Assembly (NCBI GenBank): GCA_028673005.1
Contig: CM054113.1
Location: 173,444,837 to 173,508,836, forward strand
Source: Tanypteryx hageni
Taxonomy: Eukaryota > Arthropoda > Insecta > Odonata > Petaluridae
Direction: 5' to 3'
Length of the DNA: 64,000 bases
The translations under genes and the position numbers were made by a program. The first letter of the stretch is position 1. Every line of letters starts with the position of its first letter. The notes under the pieces were generated by a model. That model was given only the letters and a program-made list of their open reading frames with translations, was not told the DNA's origin and did not search any database. This document shows positions 1 to 12,819 of the stretch, one piece after another.

Positions 1-804
1 TTTGATGAATGTTAAAACCGTTTACATGTAATTCGCCGTCTTTGGTAATCACATTTTAAAATTTGCTTCGCGAGATGTTTTTTTAATATCACATGACTAA
101 TGGCTATTCTTCCACACCATTTGTTCTCGGTCGAAATAAAAACCGGGTTCGTTCAGCTAACGCTATGGTCCGTAAATCTTAATGAACTCCACGTCGTCCG
201 CATTCGTTACCACGAGCCAAAAGTTGATTTTTTTTACTTCATTAACTATATAAAGTTATCTAATTTTTACTTTTCTCTTAAGCTATTTCGCGATAGTTGG
301 CACGGATCAATCATGGTGGTGATTAATCACTCGCGGAGAAAGAGGAACTCGCTCAAACATTCAGACTTAGCGTTGGTTAACTACGCTTCGAAAAGAGATG
401 GCGGTCTTCCCGCCCATCCCATGAATACTCGGAAGATTAATCGCGGAGAACGAGGCCTCGAAGCCGACGCGTTATAATAAAAATCCGAGAAAATATAAAT
501 TATATTCAAAAAGATTGATGGACGACGATAATCCCAAAGACTCGCCCGCCACGTACGGCAATTAAATTCTCTTTCCGACGTAACTTTCGAAGTAATCCAT
601 AACCCAATATCGGATTCAGACGGCGGAACGGTAGCGCCGCAGTTAAGTGGTCAGCCCAAGGGTCACACGAGGTCTCTTAAAATCGATTGGCATTAGTCGA
701 CGTCCCACTAAATTCACCGTTTTAAGTTAGCCGGAGAGAGCTTCTTACCAAAAGCAAGCTGGGAACGAGGCACCTTAAAAAGCATCCGTGTTCAAAGGTT
801 TTAG
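1..804. other. Non-coding, nothing recognised
   Basis: No convincing coding exon, RNA gene or transposon end was seen here. The longest open frame (100-477 +) has no domain-like pattern and spans mixed-composition DNA. It is probably 5' flank or a 5' intron of Appl; which of the two cannot be told from this window. Confidence 0.5.
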
Positions 805-968
805 CCGTATTATGTCGTTGTTTCTCTTTGGATTACTCATTGCCCGATTAATAAAGATGGTGTGTGTTCATGTGGAGTTTCCGTTTCCGTATTATGTCGT
901 TGTTTCTCTTTGAATTACTCATTGCCCGATTAATAAAGATGGTATGTGGTCATGTAGAGTTTCCGTTT
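805..968. repeat. Two-copy 82-bp tandem duplication
   Basis: The 82-bp unit begins CCGTATTATGTCG at 805 and again at 887. The copies differ at only a few positions (for example GGATTAC versus GAATTAC), so the duplication is fairly recent. No function is apparent, and the short frame running through it is a by-product. Confidence 0.9.
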
Positions 969-3900
969 CCCAATATTCTGTTCGATGAGTTTGTAACTAA
1001 CCTTGAGCGTGGGGGTGATTTATTTGTTCAACAGCTATGTTTTAGATAAGCTCGTTTTTATAGATGTGTGGATTAAAGAAAGTTCTTCGATTTGCCATTT
1101 TTCTCTAGTTTCGAAAGTCACCGAGCAGAATTATCCAGTAAGTAGGATGACCAGATTCTGAGGCAAAACCGGGACATTGAAATGTTCTGAGGAAGAAAAT
1201 TCAGGATCACATGTGATTTTTAGTCCTTTAGTCGTTTGGCTCAGGAAGACTTTCATGACACCGAGATGTCGACCATAACCAATTGATGGAATTAATAACC
1301 ATAATAAGACTAGAGAAAAACTTCCTGTTATTTACCGCACCAAAAAAAAGTGGAAGTTTATAAAACCATTCCCACAACGCGAACGGCATCGTTAAAACCA
1401 ACATCAACATAAAATCCGTTTAATGAACAGCTTAGCAGTTGTCATCATTTTGGTAATTTACCTACCTGCTCGCAGTTGAAATGCGTATTTATTATGGGTG
1501 TTTTTGGTAAGCGATTAGAAACTTGCGGCGTGACGCGACGATCCTCTACCTGGAAGTTAAGGAGGTCTCACATAAGGTCGTAGTTATGCGGAATGAATAT
1601 GGACTCGAGAGAAATGCGGAATGGTCGTGTTTTCTCGTGCCAGCTCTAGAAATCCTTGCGCCCCTTGTCTTCGAAGATAACCTGCGTAGTTGTCAAGAAG
1701 AGGGTTAAGGGACGTGCCCTGACGAAGTTTCGACCGCAAAATCGCAACGGGCAAAGGGTCTTTGGGGCCAATGGCTTTTAACTATGGGAAGATTTGCCTT
1801 CGTGAGGGGAGGGATGGTGAGAACGTCTGAAAACATGGGAGGGAAGGAGGGAGCCGGCTTCCATTTTTCGATCTCCCCTCTCCCCGTTTGTTTTCCCATG
1901 CGTCGCCATGGTAACCACGGGCCCTTCCCCTCGCCTCTCTCTCTCTCTCTGTTTCCTCGCTGTGGAGGTCAAAGTGGAATTCCCTACTGCAGGGCGTACG
2001 GGGAGAATTTTGTTTCGAGAATTTCCATTGCATGCCCTAACGTAACTAATGCTGTTGATGGTTCGAATACGAAATGGCGTCACGTACGTCGACGAGTTTA
2101 CTTAAATGGATAAATATTATCGTTATTGTTCCGCGCTACGTGGAGAAGCCATTTCATGCGTCGCTTGCGGGAAAAAATAACTTTGTTCTGTTTAGAATTT
2201 CAGCATGCGATTTACTTTTTTTTATTTTGTCGCATTTGACCACTCCACACGGAGGCGTTCAAATTGCGGCTCAGATCATGATGCAGGGATGTTTATTTTT
2301 TGGTGATATTATGAATAACCCTAGCTTAATTTTGAACCGTGTGTTCTATATTTGTTTGGCTTTGTAATTTTTGTTTGATCTAAATAAAATGTTCGCCGTG
2401 CGTTTGCTGCCAAAAAATCATATAACACTTGATTGGACGAATATACTCGTCGTTTACATGGAAGAGTCAAAAAAAGAAAGCTTTTACATTGCCTGCGCTT
2501 TTTATTATTCTCTCAATCGTGACATATTTGTCTTGCGCGTTGTTAGTTAACATGCCCAATCAAATTTTCTGGTGGAATTAATTTTCGGACGGAAATTTAC
2601 TCGTCGTCACGTAGCAATCACCTCATCCATTCCCATCCTCTCTCTCTCTCTCTCATCGCGGCAGATGCCGTTTTATTCGCTCGGGAAAAAACCGTTCTTT
2701 TGTTTTTCATTCAATAATTAAGCATGCTTCGATCCGAAAATATTTGCGTTTGATTCTTCCCCTTTACCTACGTGAAGCGTTTCCTATCCGTGCGGAGATT
2801 TAGTCACTCTTTCTCTCTCTCTCTCAAAACAAGAGAGTTGACCTTTCCTTTCGCTTCATCATCGATTTACTCGTCGTCGTCCCCGTTTAAAAACGTTCGT
2901 TTCGGCGGGCTCTAGGCAGCGGCCGGGGACCAGCAAGAAAGGTTAGAAAATAGAAATTTCCTGTAAAAACGACGGGGGCAGATACTCTCCCTCCCTTCCC
3001 CCCTCTCTCTCTCCGACCTTCTCACACGTATCCTTTTCGCGTACCTGTGTGTGTGTGCGAACGCGTTCGCGCGCGATAAAATACAGCAATGACGAAGCGC
3101 AATAAATGAACCAAAGCGAGAATACGGAGCATTTCCAGTGACGTCATGGGCGATTCTTCTTTTTCCGCCGATTTTGTTTTATTTTTTTGTGAAACCGTTT
3201 TAACTAAACAAACTCCTTTCCGCGCAACCTTTCTATAGCACGGGTTCTTATAACGGATTCGCTACAACACGATTTGTTTTAACGCAAAAAAATCAGATAA
3301 CGCGGATTGTGGTTTGCGATAACGCGGTTTCTTCGGGCCTGGAAAGTGGGATTTCATATTGGTGGGCAAGGAAGAGTCATTTCAAGGGCCCGAGTGATTT
3401 GTTTATTAGCTTATAATCGACAACGACACTATCTGTAGATATATATGCGTATCAGTGAGAGGATTGGGAATTTTGGTTCTGAAGGAGGATGCTTGAAGAG
3501 GTGTACGTAACACGGATTCACATTACACGCAAGAGAGAGTATTTTATTTCGAATTGTCGAGATTTTTTCCTGTCGTTGTTTTACCATTCAGTAGGTTGAA
3601 GATCTGTCACTCGAAGCATGCCCGTTGGCGTGATCTATAGAGATTAAACTGTGAGTATATTTATCGTTTTCCTCTTCCCTCCACTGATCGGAATGGGATA
3701 CGTGGACTTCCGCTCCTGAACGTATCGTTTGTGGTCGCTATCTGATGGATGAAACCCTCGTCATTCCGAGAAATCCCCTTTAACAAAACGGCTTGAAAAA
3801 GGCAGGGGGGGGGAGCATTCATTGCGTGATGATATTTTATGAGTTCGCTTTGTCGCATTGTCCATCTCTTTATTTTATTTATTTCCTTCGAGACCTTTCC

Positions 3901-4354
3901 TTTAAATTCTAGGAAGAAGTATTTTTTCTTTAGCTTCTATGGATTCGAAACAACATTTACTGCGGTATTCAGGAAACACTTATCTCCCTACGGTTTCTTC
4001 TTTATGTTTTCATCATAACGAAAATTTATAAATAGCCCGTTTCTCACTAACTAGGCGGTTTTGATGGTAGTTATATTTTAATGTTATCATCTCTGGTTGG
4101 CATTCATGGTACCGTGCCGTGCGCTAACAGACTGTGTCATAATTTTCGTGTTATGTTTATCTTTTTCAAAGACGGTGTGAAATGTTGACTTAGAGTTTTG
4201 ACTTTGAATTTTGTCTTTAATAAAGATTAGCGATAAATCCTCTAATCCAGCTATCCTAGTGATATAAGCAGCCGGCGAACCATTTTAATCGAATTTATAG
4301 GGGTATATTGATTTCACTCGTATTTCTCACTGTGGCTGTTAACTAACGGAATGG
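969..4354. other. Non-coding upstream DNA with CT and CG-rich patches
   Basis: No gene recognised. Short (CT)n runs occur near 1938, 2640, 2812 and 3005. A GT run followed by a CG-rich palindromic patch lies near 3048-3075. Around 3236-3340 there are imperfect repeats of an ATAACGC-type word, as in degraded pogo-type termini. The GC-richer part at about 1500-3200 could be regulatory, but nothing in the sequence proves it. Confidence 0.4.
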
Positions 4355-4553
4355 ACTGATGATCAGAATTGTCCAAAAATCATAAAATGGTTGTGAAAAC
4401 CAAATGCGCATTTCGGCCACAAGACCGTCATCAGTGGTAATTTACCTATAGTGAGTTCTAGAAATACCACTAATGACATGTGTCTTGTATCCTAAATGCT
4501 CATTTGGTTTTCACAACTATTTTATGGCTTTTGGAGAATTCTGATTCATCAGT
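4355..4553. repeat. 199-bp foldback (MITE-like) element
   Basis: The arm at 4355-4439 is the reverse complement of 4465-4553 with scattered mismatches, around a spacer of about 25 bp. Both arms start ACTGATGA at the outer end. The family recurs in degenerate form at 44117-44250, where the core around AAAACCA..TGTGCATTTAGG is recognisable. It has no coding capacity. The class is undetermined because no clear target duplication was seen. Confidence 0.8.
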
Positions 4554-5187
4554 TTAATCTTGCCCATAAGACGAGCTTGACAAGTCTTTGGACTCACGGA
4601 ATGTTAATTTTATTACTTTATGCCTACGAATCTTAATCGTTGTTAAATGGCAAATTTTCTAAATCTCGTATTTTGGAACATCCTCTCTTTTAATTAATGA
4701 ATTTCGATTATAAGATCGTTAGGTTTATTGATAACTACTCCGGACATCCTTTCTCCTCAAATTTCAGCCCAACCCTTCGTCGCCACCGGAAAGACATTTT
4801 CTCCGGAAAATTATTCGACAACCCGAACTCCAATTTATCCTCATTCTTGGCCTTCATGTTACCCTGATCCCCTTCTTTATGCCACTCCTCCCCATCTCCG
4901 GCGGCGCTCTCCCCTTTAATCCTCGAACATTAAAAAGCTTAAGGGAATTTGAAATATGCGAATTAAAAAGCAAATTTCAACTTGTGTGTTCCGTGGCGTT
5001 CCCCGTCGCGCAGCTTTCGTCGTCCAACATCACTCCCCCTCGCCTTATTTTCCTCCCTAACTCCCCCCCCCCTCGTACGGGGTTCGAGATATCCAATGGA
5101 GTGGCTGCATTTTCTAGCCTTTAAAACTTCCACCCACTTTATTCCTTGGGGGCCCTTTCTATTCTTCCGGACGTAGTTTCCTCATCC

Positions 5188-5840
5188 CATCATCCTCTCC
5201 TCCATTTCCTCACTCCATTTCTCCATACCCTTTCTCTCCCTCCCTCTCGTCCTTCCTTTCTCCCTCCCTGCTTTCCCTCTTATTCTCCCTCCCTTCCTTT
5301 CCCATCCCCCACTTTCCCTCCCTTCCTCCCCCCTCTTCCTTTCCCTTCCCCTCCTCCCTCCCATTCTTCCCTTACCCTCCCTTTCTCTCCGTTCTCTCCT
5401 CTCCCTCCCCTCTTCCTCTCCCTCCCCTCATGCTCTCCCTCCTCTCTTCCACTCCCTCCTCTCTTCCACTCCCTTCTCTCTTCCACTCCCTTCCCTCTTC
5501 CACTCCCTCCCCTCGTCCACTACCTCCCCTCGTCCACTCCCTCCCCTCTTCCACTCCCTCCCCTCTTCCACTCCCTCCCCTCTTCCACTCCCTCCCCTCG
5601 CCCTCTATCTCCTCCTCCTCTCTCTCTCCCCTCCTCCTCTCTCTCTCCCCTCCTCCTCTCTCTTTCCCCTCCTCCTCTCTCTCCCTCTCTTCCCTCCTCT
5701 CTCTCCCTCTCTTCCCTCCTCCCTCTCCCTCTCTTCCCTCCACCTCTCTCTTCCTCTCTCCCCTCCTCCTCTCTCTTCCCTCTTCTCTATCCCTCTCTCC
5801 CTCCTCTCTCTTCCCTCCTCTCTCTCCCTCCATTTTCACT
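5188..5840. repeat. Polypyrimidine tract of about 650 bp
   Basis: The + strand is almost pure C and T, built from CCCTCC, TCTTCC and TCCACTCCCTCC repeats. The region 5440-5600 is a loose minisatellite of CTCTTCCACTCCCTCC-like units. The long frames through it (P/S/L-rich on +, E/R/G-rich on -) arise only because C/T repeats lack stop codons. Such tracts can adopt triplex structure. Confidence 0.9.
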
Positions 5841-6839
5841 TCACGCACACGGCTCCTTTCTGACGCCGCCGCTGCTTCGTCATCCAGCAGTCTACTTCAA
5901 CTAATTTTCCCACCCACTCCAATCGAGACACCCTCTCCACTCCTCTCTCTCCCCTTTCCACCTCCCTTACACCCTCTATATCTTCCTGTTCCCACCACCT
6001 CGTCCATGTGCACTCTAAGTCTCCAGCACATGGGCGCGGCGGAGTGGCGCCTTAAGTAATGCCGTACGGGTACGCCTGCGCCGTTATTTTTTCTTTTATT
6101 GTTTCCGCGAACTATTTCTTTTTTGTCCATCTCGCGCAGTTTTTCGGACGTGTTCAAAAATAAAATAAAAGCTTTTTTTCGCGAGGGGCAATGTGAAAGG
6201 CTTTAAGGATACCTTTTATTTCGCAGAAAGGGATTTCAACGTTGTCGAAATCGGGTTTCTCATGAATATTTACACTGGCTTCTCCCGCCGGTCCGTTTTG
6301 CCTTGCAAGGGATCCGAAGCTGCCCTGCGTTTTCGCGGGTGGTGGTGGGAGTTTCGAGTGCTCCTCACGTGTCGTCGTGCTTTCGGGGGGAGGTTAGCTG
6401 GATCATTGTTGTTGTCTTCACGTTTAAAATTTTTGTGCATTATTTATTTCGAACTAGCTCATAAACAGCCCTTCGAGTCCTTTTATGGTGGGAATATCGT
6501 CTGTAACAAATGCAATAACAGGACGTGGAGGACCTGGTGATACGTTTCCTGCCCATTCCAACCTAAAATATTATCTCTGAAACCGCATCATCGAAATATT
6601 AATACTCACCTTGATAAGATTGGTCCTTCCTTCCGTCATATAAGATACTCGTCTACCACTTTCTTGAATCTTCTTATAAATTTAAGGTTGTCGTTTTATC
6701 CTCGTCGTTTATACGACTCGTTTCTCCTGACCTCTGTCACGTCCAATCGCATGTGTCCCTCTTCTCCTCCTTAGGTTTCCGCAGCCCAGTCTTCGCCATC
6801 CTTTTTCTTCCTTAGGAGATTTTCCTGATCTCCTCCTAC
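5841..6839. other. Non-coding, nothing recognised
   Basis: Mixed-composition DNA between two pyrimidine tracts. The frame at 6193-6540 (+) shows no recognisable motif, signal peptide or splice context and is not called. Confidence 0.4.
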
Positions 6840-7500
6840 CCCCTCACGTGTATCTTCCACCCTCATCCGTCCTTCGTCGAGACATATCCCACTTACTTTC
6901 CATTCCCTCACGCTTCTCTCCTCTCACGTTTCTGCTCGTACTTTCACATCAACGTCTTTCGTCACTTTCCCACTCTCTCTATCCCTCGCTATCTCATAAT
7001 TTCTCTTTCCTTTCTCCCTTTATCGGCCTCTCCCTTGCTCCCTCCATCTCCTTCCCTTCCTATTTCTCCCCCTCTCGCCCTCTCTTTTCCTCTCCTTTCC
7101 TCTCTCTACCCTCCTTTTCTCCCTCCTTTCCCTCTCTCCCTTTCTCCCTCCTTTCCCTCTCCCTTTCTTTTCTTCTGGCTCTCCCTTTGCGTATCTCTTC
7201 TCGCACCCATTCTTTCTCGTTTTATTCCCATCTCTTTTTCTTCTCACTTCCCCATTGCCTTACACATCCTCTTTCTTACTTCACTTCTCTCTGAGGTGTT
7301 TTCCTCTTCTTCCCATTTCCTCTCCGTTTTCTGCCTCTTCTTCCCCATCCCATGCTCTTTCTTACCTTCTCTCCTTCCACCCCATTTATTCCCTATTCAT
7401 TTCACTCCATCTACGTCCCTCGTATTTCATCCTTCTACTTTCTTCCACGCCCTCTTTCTCTCCTACTCCCAACCATCCCTTCTCGTTCTCTTTCGTGTGA
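6840..7500. repeat. Polypyrimidine tract, less pure
   Basis: T/C-rich sequence of about 660 bp on the + strand, strongest at 6960-7185. Open frames in several phases reflect base composition, not genes. Confidence 0.85.
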
Positions 7501-7544
7501 TTCAGCGGTCTGGAAAATCAATAGAGTAAAGCCGCCGTGTGGTA

Positions 7545-7800
7545 GGAGAAAAGGGGAGAAGAAGGAATGGTTGGGGCGGAAAGAGGGCAAGGATAGGAGG
7601 AAAGATATGGAAGAGAGCGAGCGAGGCATGGAGAGGAGAGGGTGAAAGGAACGGAGAATAGTGGAAGAGGGGAAGGATAAAAGTGGGGTAAATTTTCGAA
7701 AGTGTAGGGAGAGGGAGGGAAGGGGATGGGGTGGGGTCGAAGGTAGGTTGCCATGGCGAGATTATCGGAAGGAGGGACGGGGTAGATGAGTGGGAAGAGG
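7545..7800. repeat. Polypurine tract
   Basis: G/A-rich sequence on the + strand directly after the polypyrimidine tract. The pair is therefore of opposite strand composition and could in principle pair loosely with itself. A GT run follows at about 7877-7890. No gene seen. Confidence 0.8.
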
Positions 7801-8963
7801 GGAGGATAGAGGACGCTTGCCACACGCCGCATCTATGAGAGCACTCGTGGAAGAATTGATGGAGGCGAATAAGATGTGTGTGTGTGTGTGGATAAGGGTT
7901 TTCGGAAAAGAAGGGTTTTCTGGAATATAGGAGGTAGCGGAGAGGTAGCAGGTGGGATATATAGAAAAGATTTCTTTCACGAGAAGGAAGAATGGGAAGT
8001 CCCGTTCTGTGTAGTGAAGTAGAGGTGAAGTATCCAATGGTGACACTGGGTGAGTATTTCTTTCCGTATCCTTTCTCCCCGAGGACCGCGTCGAGCTCTC
8101 CGAGGACTGAGGATCCGAATGATACTGTCACGTATGTCTCGAGCGTTATCTCGCGTCGTCCAAGTGGCTTTTTGAGAAGATTGATTTTTATCGAAGCGAC
8201 CCCTCCTCTTTTTTTAATGAAATAGATCTCGGTGATCTGTGAAGTTGCAGTTCATATTTTTAGACTGATTTAGGCCAAATTTTTATCGGATATATTTTTT
8301 TAGATTTGGTGATAGCCATTTATTTCAATATCGGAATCTCGGACGGATTTGCGTTATAACTCGAAGTTCAAGTGAAACAAAAAATATTCGTTATAGAAAA
8401 AATGCTCTGAAAAAGATAGGGATTTTAAGCGGAAAATTATTTTACTTCGAGTTATGGAAAATTCGAGTGATAGACGTTCAACTTCAAGAAGTTCGACTGT
8501 ATATCACAGTCACTGACTTTTCTCAAGCAACTGCTCGTCTATTTCTTCGCGCCATATTACATTACGGCAAACGATATTTTCCAACGCGGATTTGAATACA
8601 CACGGCTCAAAAAATGACACGCATTCATCCGACACGTGAAATTTTAAAAATAAGCGGTCTCATATTGGGTGCTCGCAGCATTTGACGCATATGCGACGTG
8701 GGAAAGCTATGCTAGTAGCTAGCACGTGGTATTTTCCAAAAGACGTTAAATCTGGGCAACGTCCTTTTGCCCGACGCGACCTTTTCCTAGGTTATGCAAG
8801 GGACTTCTATGCCTACTTATTTGTGCTTTTTAAAAAGATGTAATTCATTAAAAAAATACAATTACCTGTAATTTCGAGAAACTTGAATAAATAATAAATA
8901 CTCAGTTACAACGAACAGTCGCGGAGACATCAGCTCTTACGATCTACTCGACGAATAAATTTA
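7801..8963. other. Non-coding, possible transposon remnant
   Basis: No gene recognised. At 8340-8510 there are repeated words of the TTATAACTCGAA / GAACTTC type, with one copy inverted near 8490. This resembles decayed terminal repeats of a pogo/Tigger-like element, but no boundaries could be set. Confidence 0.3.
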
Positions 8964-9476
8964 CTAGTTTCCTATGAAATGCATTTTTTTTAAACAGGTT
9001 TGACAAGCGTATATTCTTCCGCGCCAAAGATCCATAACTATGACTTGAATCTTGTTTCGTGGTTTATCAGCCGGAATAAATTTGATTTTTTCTAGTAGTT
9101 GGGGCATTTTTTTCGATTAATTGCGAACTCGTCTAGTTTCCTATGAGATGCATTTTTAAAAAACAGGTTTGACAAGCGTATATTTTTCCGCGCCAAAGAT
9201 CCATAACTAGTCGTGCTTGAATCTTGTTTCGTGGTTTATCAGCCGGAATAAATTTGATTTTTTCTAGTAGTTGGGGCATTTTTTTCGATTAATTGCGAAC
9301 TCGTCTAGTTTCCTATGAGATGCATTTTTAAAAAACAGGTTTGACAAGCGTATATTTTTCCGCGCCAAAGATCCATAACTAGTCGTGCTTGAATCTTGTT
9401 TCGTGGTTTATCAGCCGGAATAAATTTGATTTTTTCTAGTAGTTGGGGCATTTTTTTCGATTAATTGCGAACTCGT
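8964..9476. repeat. Tandem repeat, three units of about 170 bp
   Basis: CTAGTTTCCTATG starts units at 8964, 9133 and 9304, and the array ends at CTAG at 9477. Unit lengths are therefore 169, 171 and 173 bp. Units 2 and 3 are nearly identical; unit 1 is slightly more diverged. Each unit contains CCGCGCCAAAGATCC and TTTATCAGCCGG. The length suits a nucleosome-phased satellite, but only three copies are present. Confidence 0.92.
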
Positions 9477-10460
9477 CTAGTTAACCGATCCGACGTCCTT
9501 TTCGAGAAAGGGATAAATCTTAGTCTAATCTCAAGCGGCGTAAAAACTTTTCTTCGGTGGGAGGGATAATTCAGTGAAATGGATAGGTGAGGTAAAAAGA
9601 TTTTCCGCGCTTCGTGGGAATTAGCGGGCGAAACAATTTATTTTGGTGAGCATGCGAAGTGATGGATCGTTTTGGAGAAAATTCGGAAGACATATTTCAA
9701 AAAAATAAAATTTCCTTTCTCAAAGCTACGTTAAAAAATGTATGAGATCCATATAACTCGTGGAAATCTCCACTTTTTCACGCCGAAAAAACGTTAAGGC
9801 GTATTCGGATAAACGTAAAAAATAACAATTTTGGAGGAAGGCTTTTTGGTTTGTAAACTTTTCCGTTTTCGGCTCCCTGCTTTAGATAAGTCGAAATTCA
9901 TTGACTGCCCTATCGAGTTCGTAATATTCCATCAAGACGGAACTACTTTTTAGATTGATAGACTTATTTTTTACCAATAACTGTTCTAAGACCTGCACAT
10001 CTAATGACTGCGAAGATTTTAGGCCAAATGTCTAGAATTGGGTTCTGAAACGCGCTGTTCTCGGTCCGCATGTGGTCCGCCAGTTCAAAAGCTACGGCTT
10101 TTCCCATAATTTTGATCCTAAGCAGGTGTAAGAGACAGGTCGAACGAGATAATCATGGATTTTACTATTTAGGAATTGTGCAATAATTTTTTAATGTACA
10201 TACCTACATAATTTTGAATTTTGTGTGTAAGCTTGAACATATTTTTAATTATCTTTTAAGATCCCATGAAATTCCTAGAATCTACATTAAGCCGAGGTTT
10301 ATTTTCCAAACATCACGTTCGTTTCGAAATCGAAATTTAGAGGAAGAAAAAAAGGCGTTTCGTTTTAACATATCTTGCCGTCGTTATCCCTTTTACGACA
10401 GATTTTTGTTTGTCTGTTTACGTTCTGATGAACCATAGTTTCACTAGAACATATGTGTGC
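9477..10460. other. Non-coding, nothing recognised
   Basis: AT-rich sequence with no recognisable coding exon or transposon boundary. The small frame at 10214-10438 has no family resemblance. Confidence 0.4.
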
Positions 10461-10543
10461 GTGTATACGAGGCGCGTCCAGAAAGGAAGTACCAATTGGC
10501 GTGTGTGTATACGAGGCGCGTCCAGAAAGTAATACCGATTGGC
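10461..10543. repeat. Duplicated mariner terminal repeat
   Basis: The mariner-type terminus ACGAGGCGCGTCCAGAAAG occurs twice in direct orientation, inside copies at 10461-10500 and 10505-10543. The second copy is the genuine 3' end of the element that follows. The first is a tandem duplicate or the remnant of a neighbouring copy. Confidence 0.8.
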
Positions 10544-11415
10544 TGTAAATGAAAAAGAAAATATTTTTTAAAATATTTCTTTATTCTCACAAGTTTACAC
10601 ATACTTGAAGCTACTTCTCAACATAATCGTCCCCTGAATTGAGACATTTGTCGTATAGGGGCACAAGTTTTTGTATCCCCTCATCGAAGATGTCTGTCGC
10701 CAACGTTTTGACCCAATCCTGGCTGTCTTCACCTCATCATCGCTGTTGAATCGCTCTGCCGCTAAAAATCTCTTCAAGTGAAGAAAAAGATGGAAGTCAC
10801 TGGGTACAAGGTCGGGGCTGTAGGTTGGGTGTTCGAAGACTTCCCACTGGAATTGTTCGAGCAGTTGGCGTGTTCGAGCAGCAGTGTTCGGTCGTGCGTT
10901 GTCGTGAACCAAAACAACTCCAGAGCTGAGTAGGCCTTGTCTTTTGTTTTGAATTGTCCGCCGTAACTTCTTTAGAGTCTCACAGTAAACATCTGCCTTT
11001 ATTGTCGTTCATGGAGGCATGAAATCAATGAGCAAAACACCACTTCTGTCCCAAAACACGGTACACATGATCTTCCTGGCGGAAAGCGTCTGCTTGAATT
11101 CCTTTGCCTTTGGAGATCCACTACGCCGCCATTGCATTGACTGCTGCTTACTCTCTGGTGTCACATGGGCAATCCAAGTTTCATTTCCTGTCACAATGTG
11201 GTCCAAAAACTCGTCACCTTCATTGTGATACCGTTCCAAAAAGTTCAGTGCTGCCGCCATGCGCGTTGTTTTTTTAACATCTGTGAGCATTTTTGGCACC
11301 CATCTTGAACACAATTTGCGATACTGCAAGTGTTCCGTGACGATTTCGTGCAGTCAAGAACGAGAAATTTGTGGAAAATGTATAGTCAACTCAGAAATGG
11401 TGAATCTATATTGGC
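10544..11415 (-). pseudogene. Mariner (Tc1/mariner) transposase, dead and 5'-truncated
   Basis: Reading right to left, the remnant shows the end of the N-terminal region (HEIVTEHL), then YRKLCSRWVPKML, the catalytic block, HDNARPNT and YSPDLVPSDFHLF, and lastly GDDYVEK in a shifted frame. This is the mariner DD34D transposase, which cuts and pastes the element at TA sites. Several breaks are visible. The first catalytic block reads TGNETW where the family has TGDETW, so an essential Asp is Asn. A TGA follows MPP at 11006-11008. Another stop lies just before LHEIVTEHL, and a frameshift follows EVKT. The DNA-binding N-terminus and the second terminal repeat are missing. Confidence 0.95.
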
Positions 11416-12819
11416 ATTTCCTTCTCAGCACTATATTTTCGATGCCGTAACTAATCTCGATCTCACTCTCTCCCTGTTCTCGGTTCCTTTAACCGGTCAC
11501 CTCGATTCAATCCCTTTCTATATCTCTGCTTCCCCAATTCTCTCTTTTCCTGCTCTCAAAAACTTTCTTCGATTCTGCCCATTTTATCCTTATGACGTCG
11601 GTGTGTTTTTCATCAACTATTTTCTCTCTCTTTCTTCGCCATTTCCTTGCCTTATATTCTTTAGATTTTAGAATTCACGTGCATCTTCTTAACATAGTAT
11701 ACTACATTTCTTCATCTGAACAAATAATCTGGATCGAAGGCTTTTGCAGCGGAGTCCCATGATGTAGCTGACGTTTTTTTTCTGGTAGGTCATTGTCTAT
11801 TAAACATCAACGCAGTGATCTAACCGTAAAAAAACTGAAGACGAACAAAAAATTACCGAGCAATAACTTCAGTTTTCTGATTGAGGTTTTATCGAGTAAT
11901 TTCGCTCTGTATGGCATTCATTGATGCTACTGTTTTGAGTTAACCGAAACTTCTTGTCAGAAATAAAGTTTAATAGGTCTTAGTTACTTCTTTTCGAAAG
12001 TGAGAAACACGCATCGATAAAATATCTTATACCATCCTCCGGAAATTATTTTCGATGTTATACCCAAATAACAACCCTTTATTTTAACAAATCTTTGCTT
12101 AAAAAGTCTACACAAAGAAATTTTTAAATACGAAGAGTACATTACGTAAAAGCACGCGTTTAAACTCTTTATGGAATCGGCATTTCTATCTAACCGTTTC
12201 AGTCTTCGATGAAAGAGCAGATTTGGATAGAATTCTCCCGAATTAAGACTTGATTAACAAACTAAGTTTCTCCAATGACCGCGAACAGATTGGGATAACC
12301 AGAAGCGCCTTTCGGCAACAAAGCAGCCGTGGTGACTCGCCTATAGTAGATCCTGAAAAAGAACTCTTTGAAATCTCACTGATGACGACTCCTTCGCATC
12401 CTGCATGCGCATCTCGTTCTCAGTTTTTTTATGGTTATTGGGGAGATCTATGTAATTTGTGATTTTCAGTTTTAGCGATGCGGCGAGCTCGACAATTCTC
12501 TTTCGAATTAAAAGAGGCAATTGATAGTATCGCCTCTCGGAAACCTCCCTTCCCACCTTTATTTTTACTTTCCCTCTCTTCTCAGCCTGACTTCCATTTC
12601 TCTCTCTGACTTTCCTTCGTCCTCTCTTCTTTCCTCCTCTCCTTTCTTCTACCGACTCGCAAGGAGCACACACCCGAACCCGAAAACCCCATTCGCTCCT
12701 TCTTCCACAATTCATTCGAATTAATGGTGCTAGGGTCCCGTACAGTTCCCTCCATGCCGCAACACAAGTAGGGTTTATCAAGCGGGGTATGTAAAATGAA
12801 CATCACATTTTCCCAAGAT
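11416..12819. other. Non-coding, nothing recognised
   Basis: No gene or transposon end recognised. A short T/C-rich patch at 12560-12660 accounts for the open frames there. Confidence 0.4.

Noticed and set aside
5146..6059. Long open frames (200-250 codons) through the C/T tract on both strands
   Set aside because: Repetitive P/S/L or R/E/G proteins caused by pyrimidine-only sequence lacking stop codons; no domain, no splice context.
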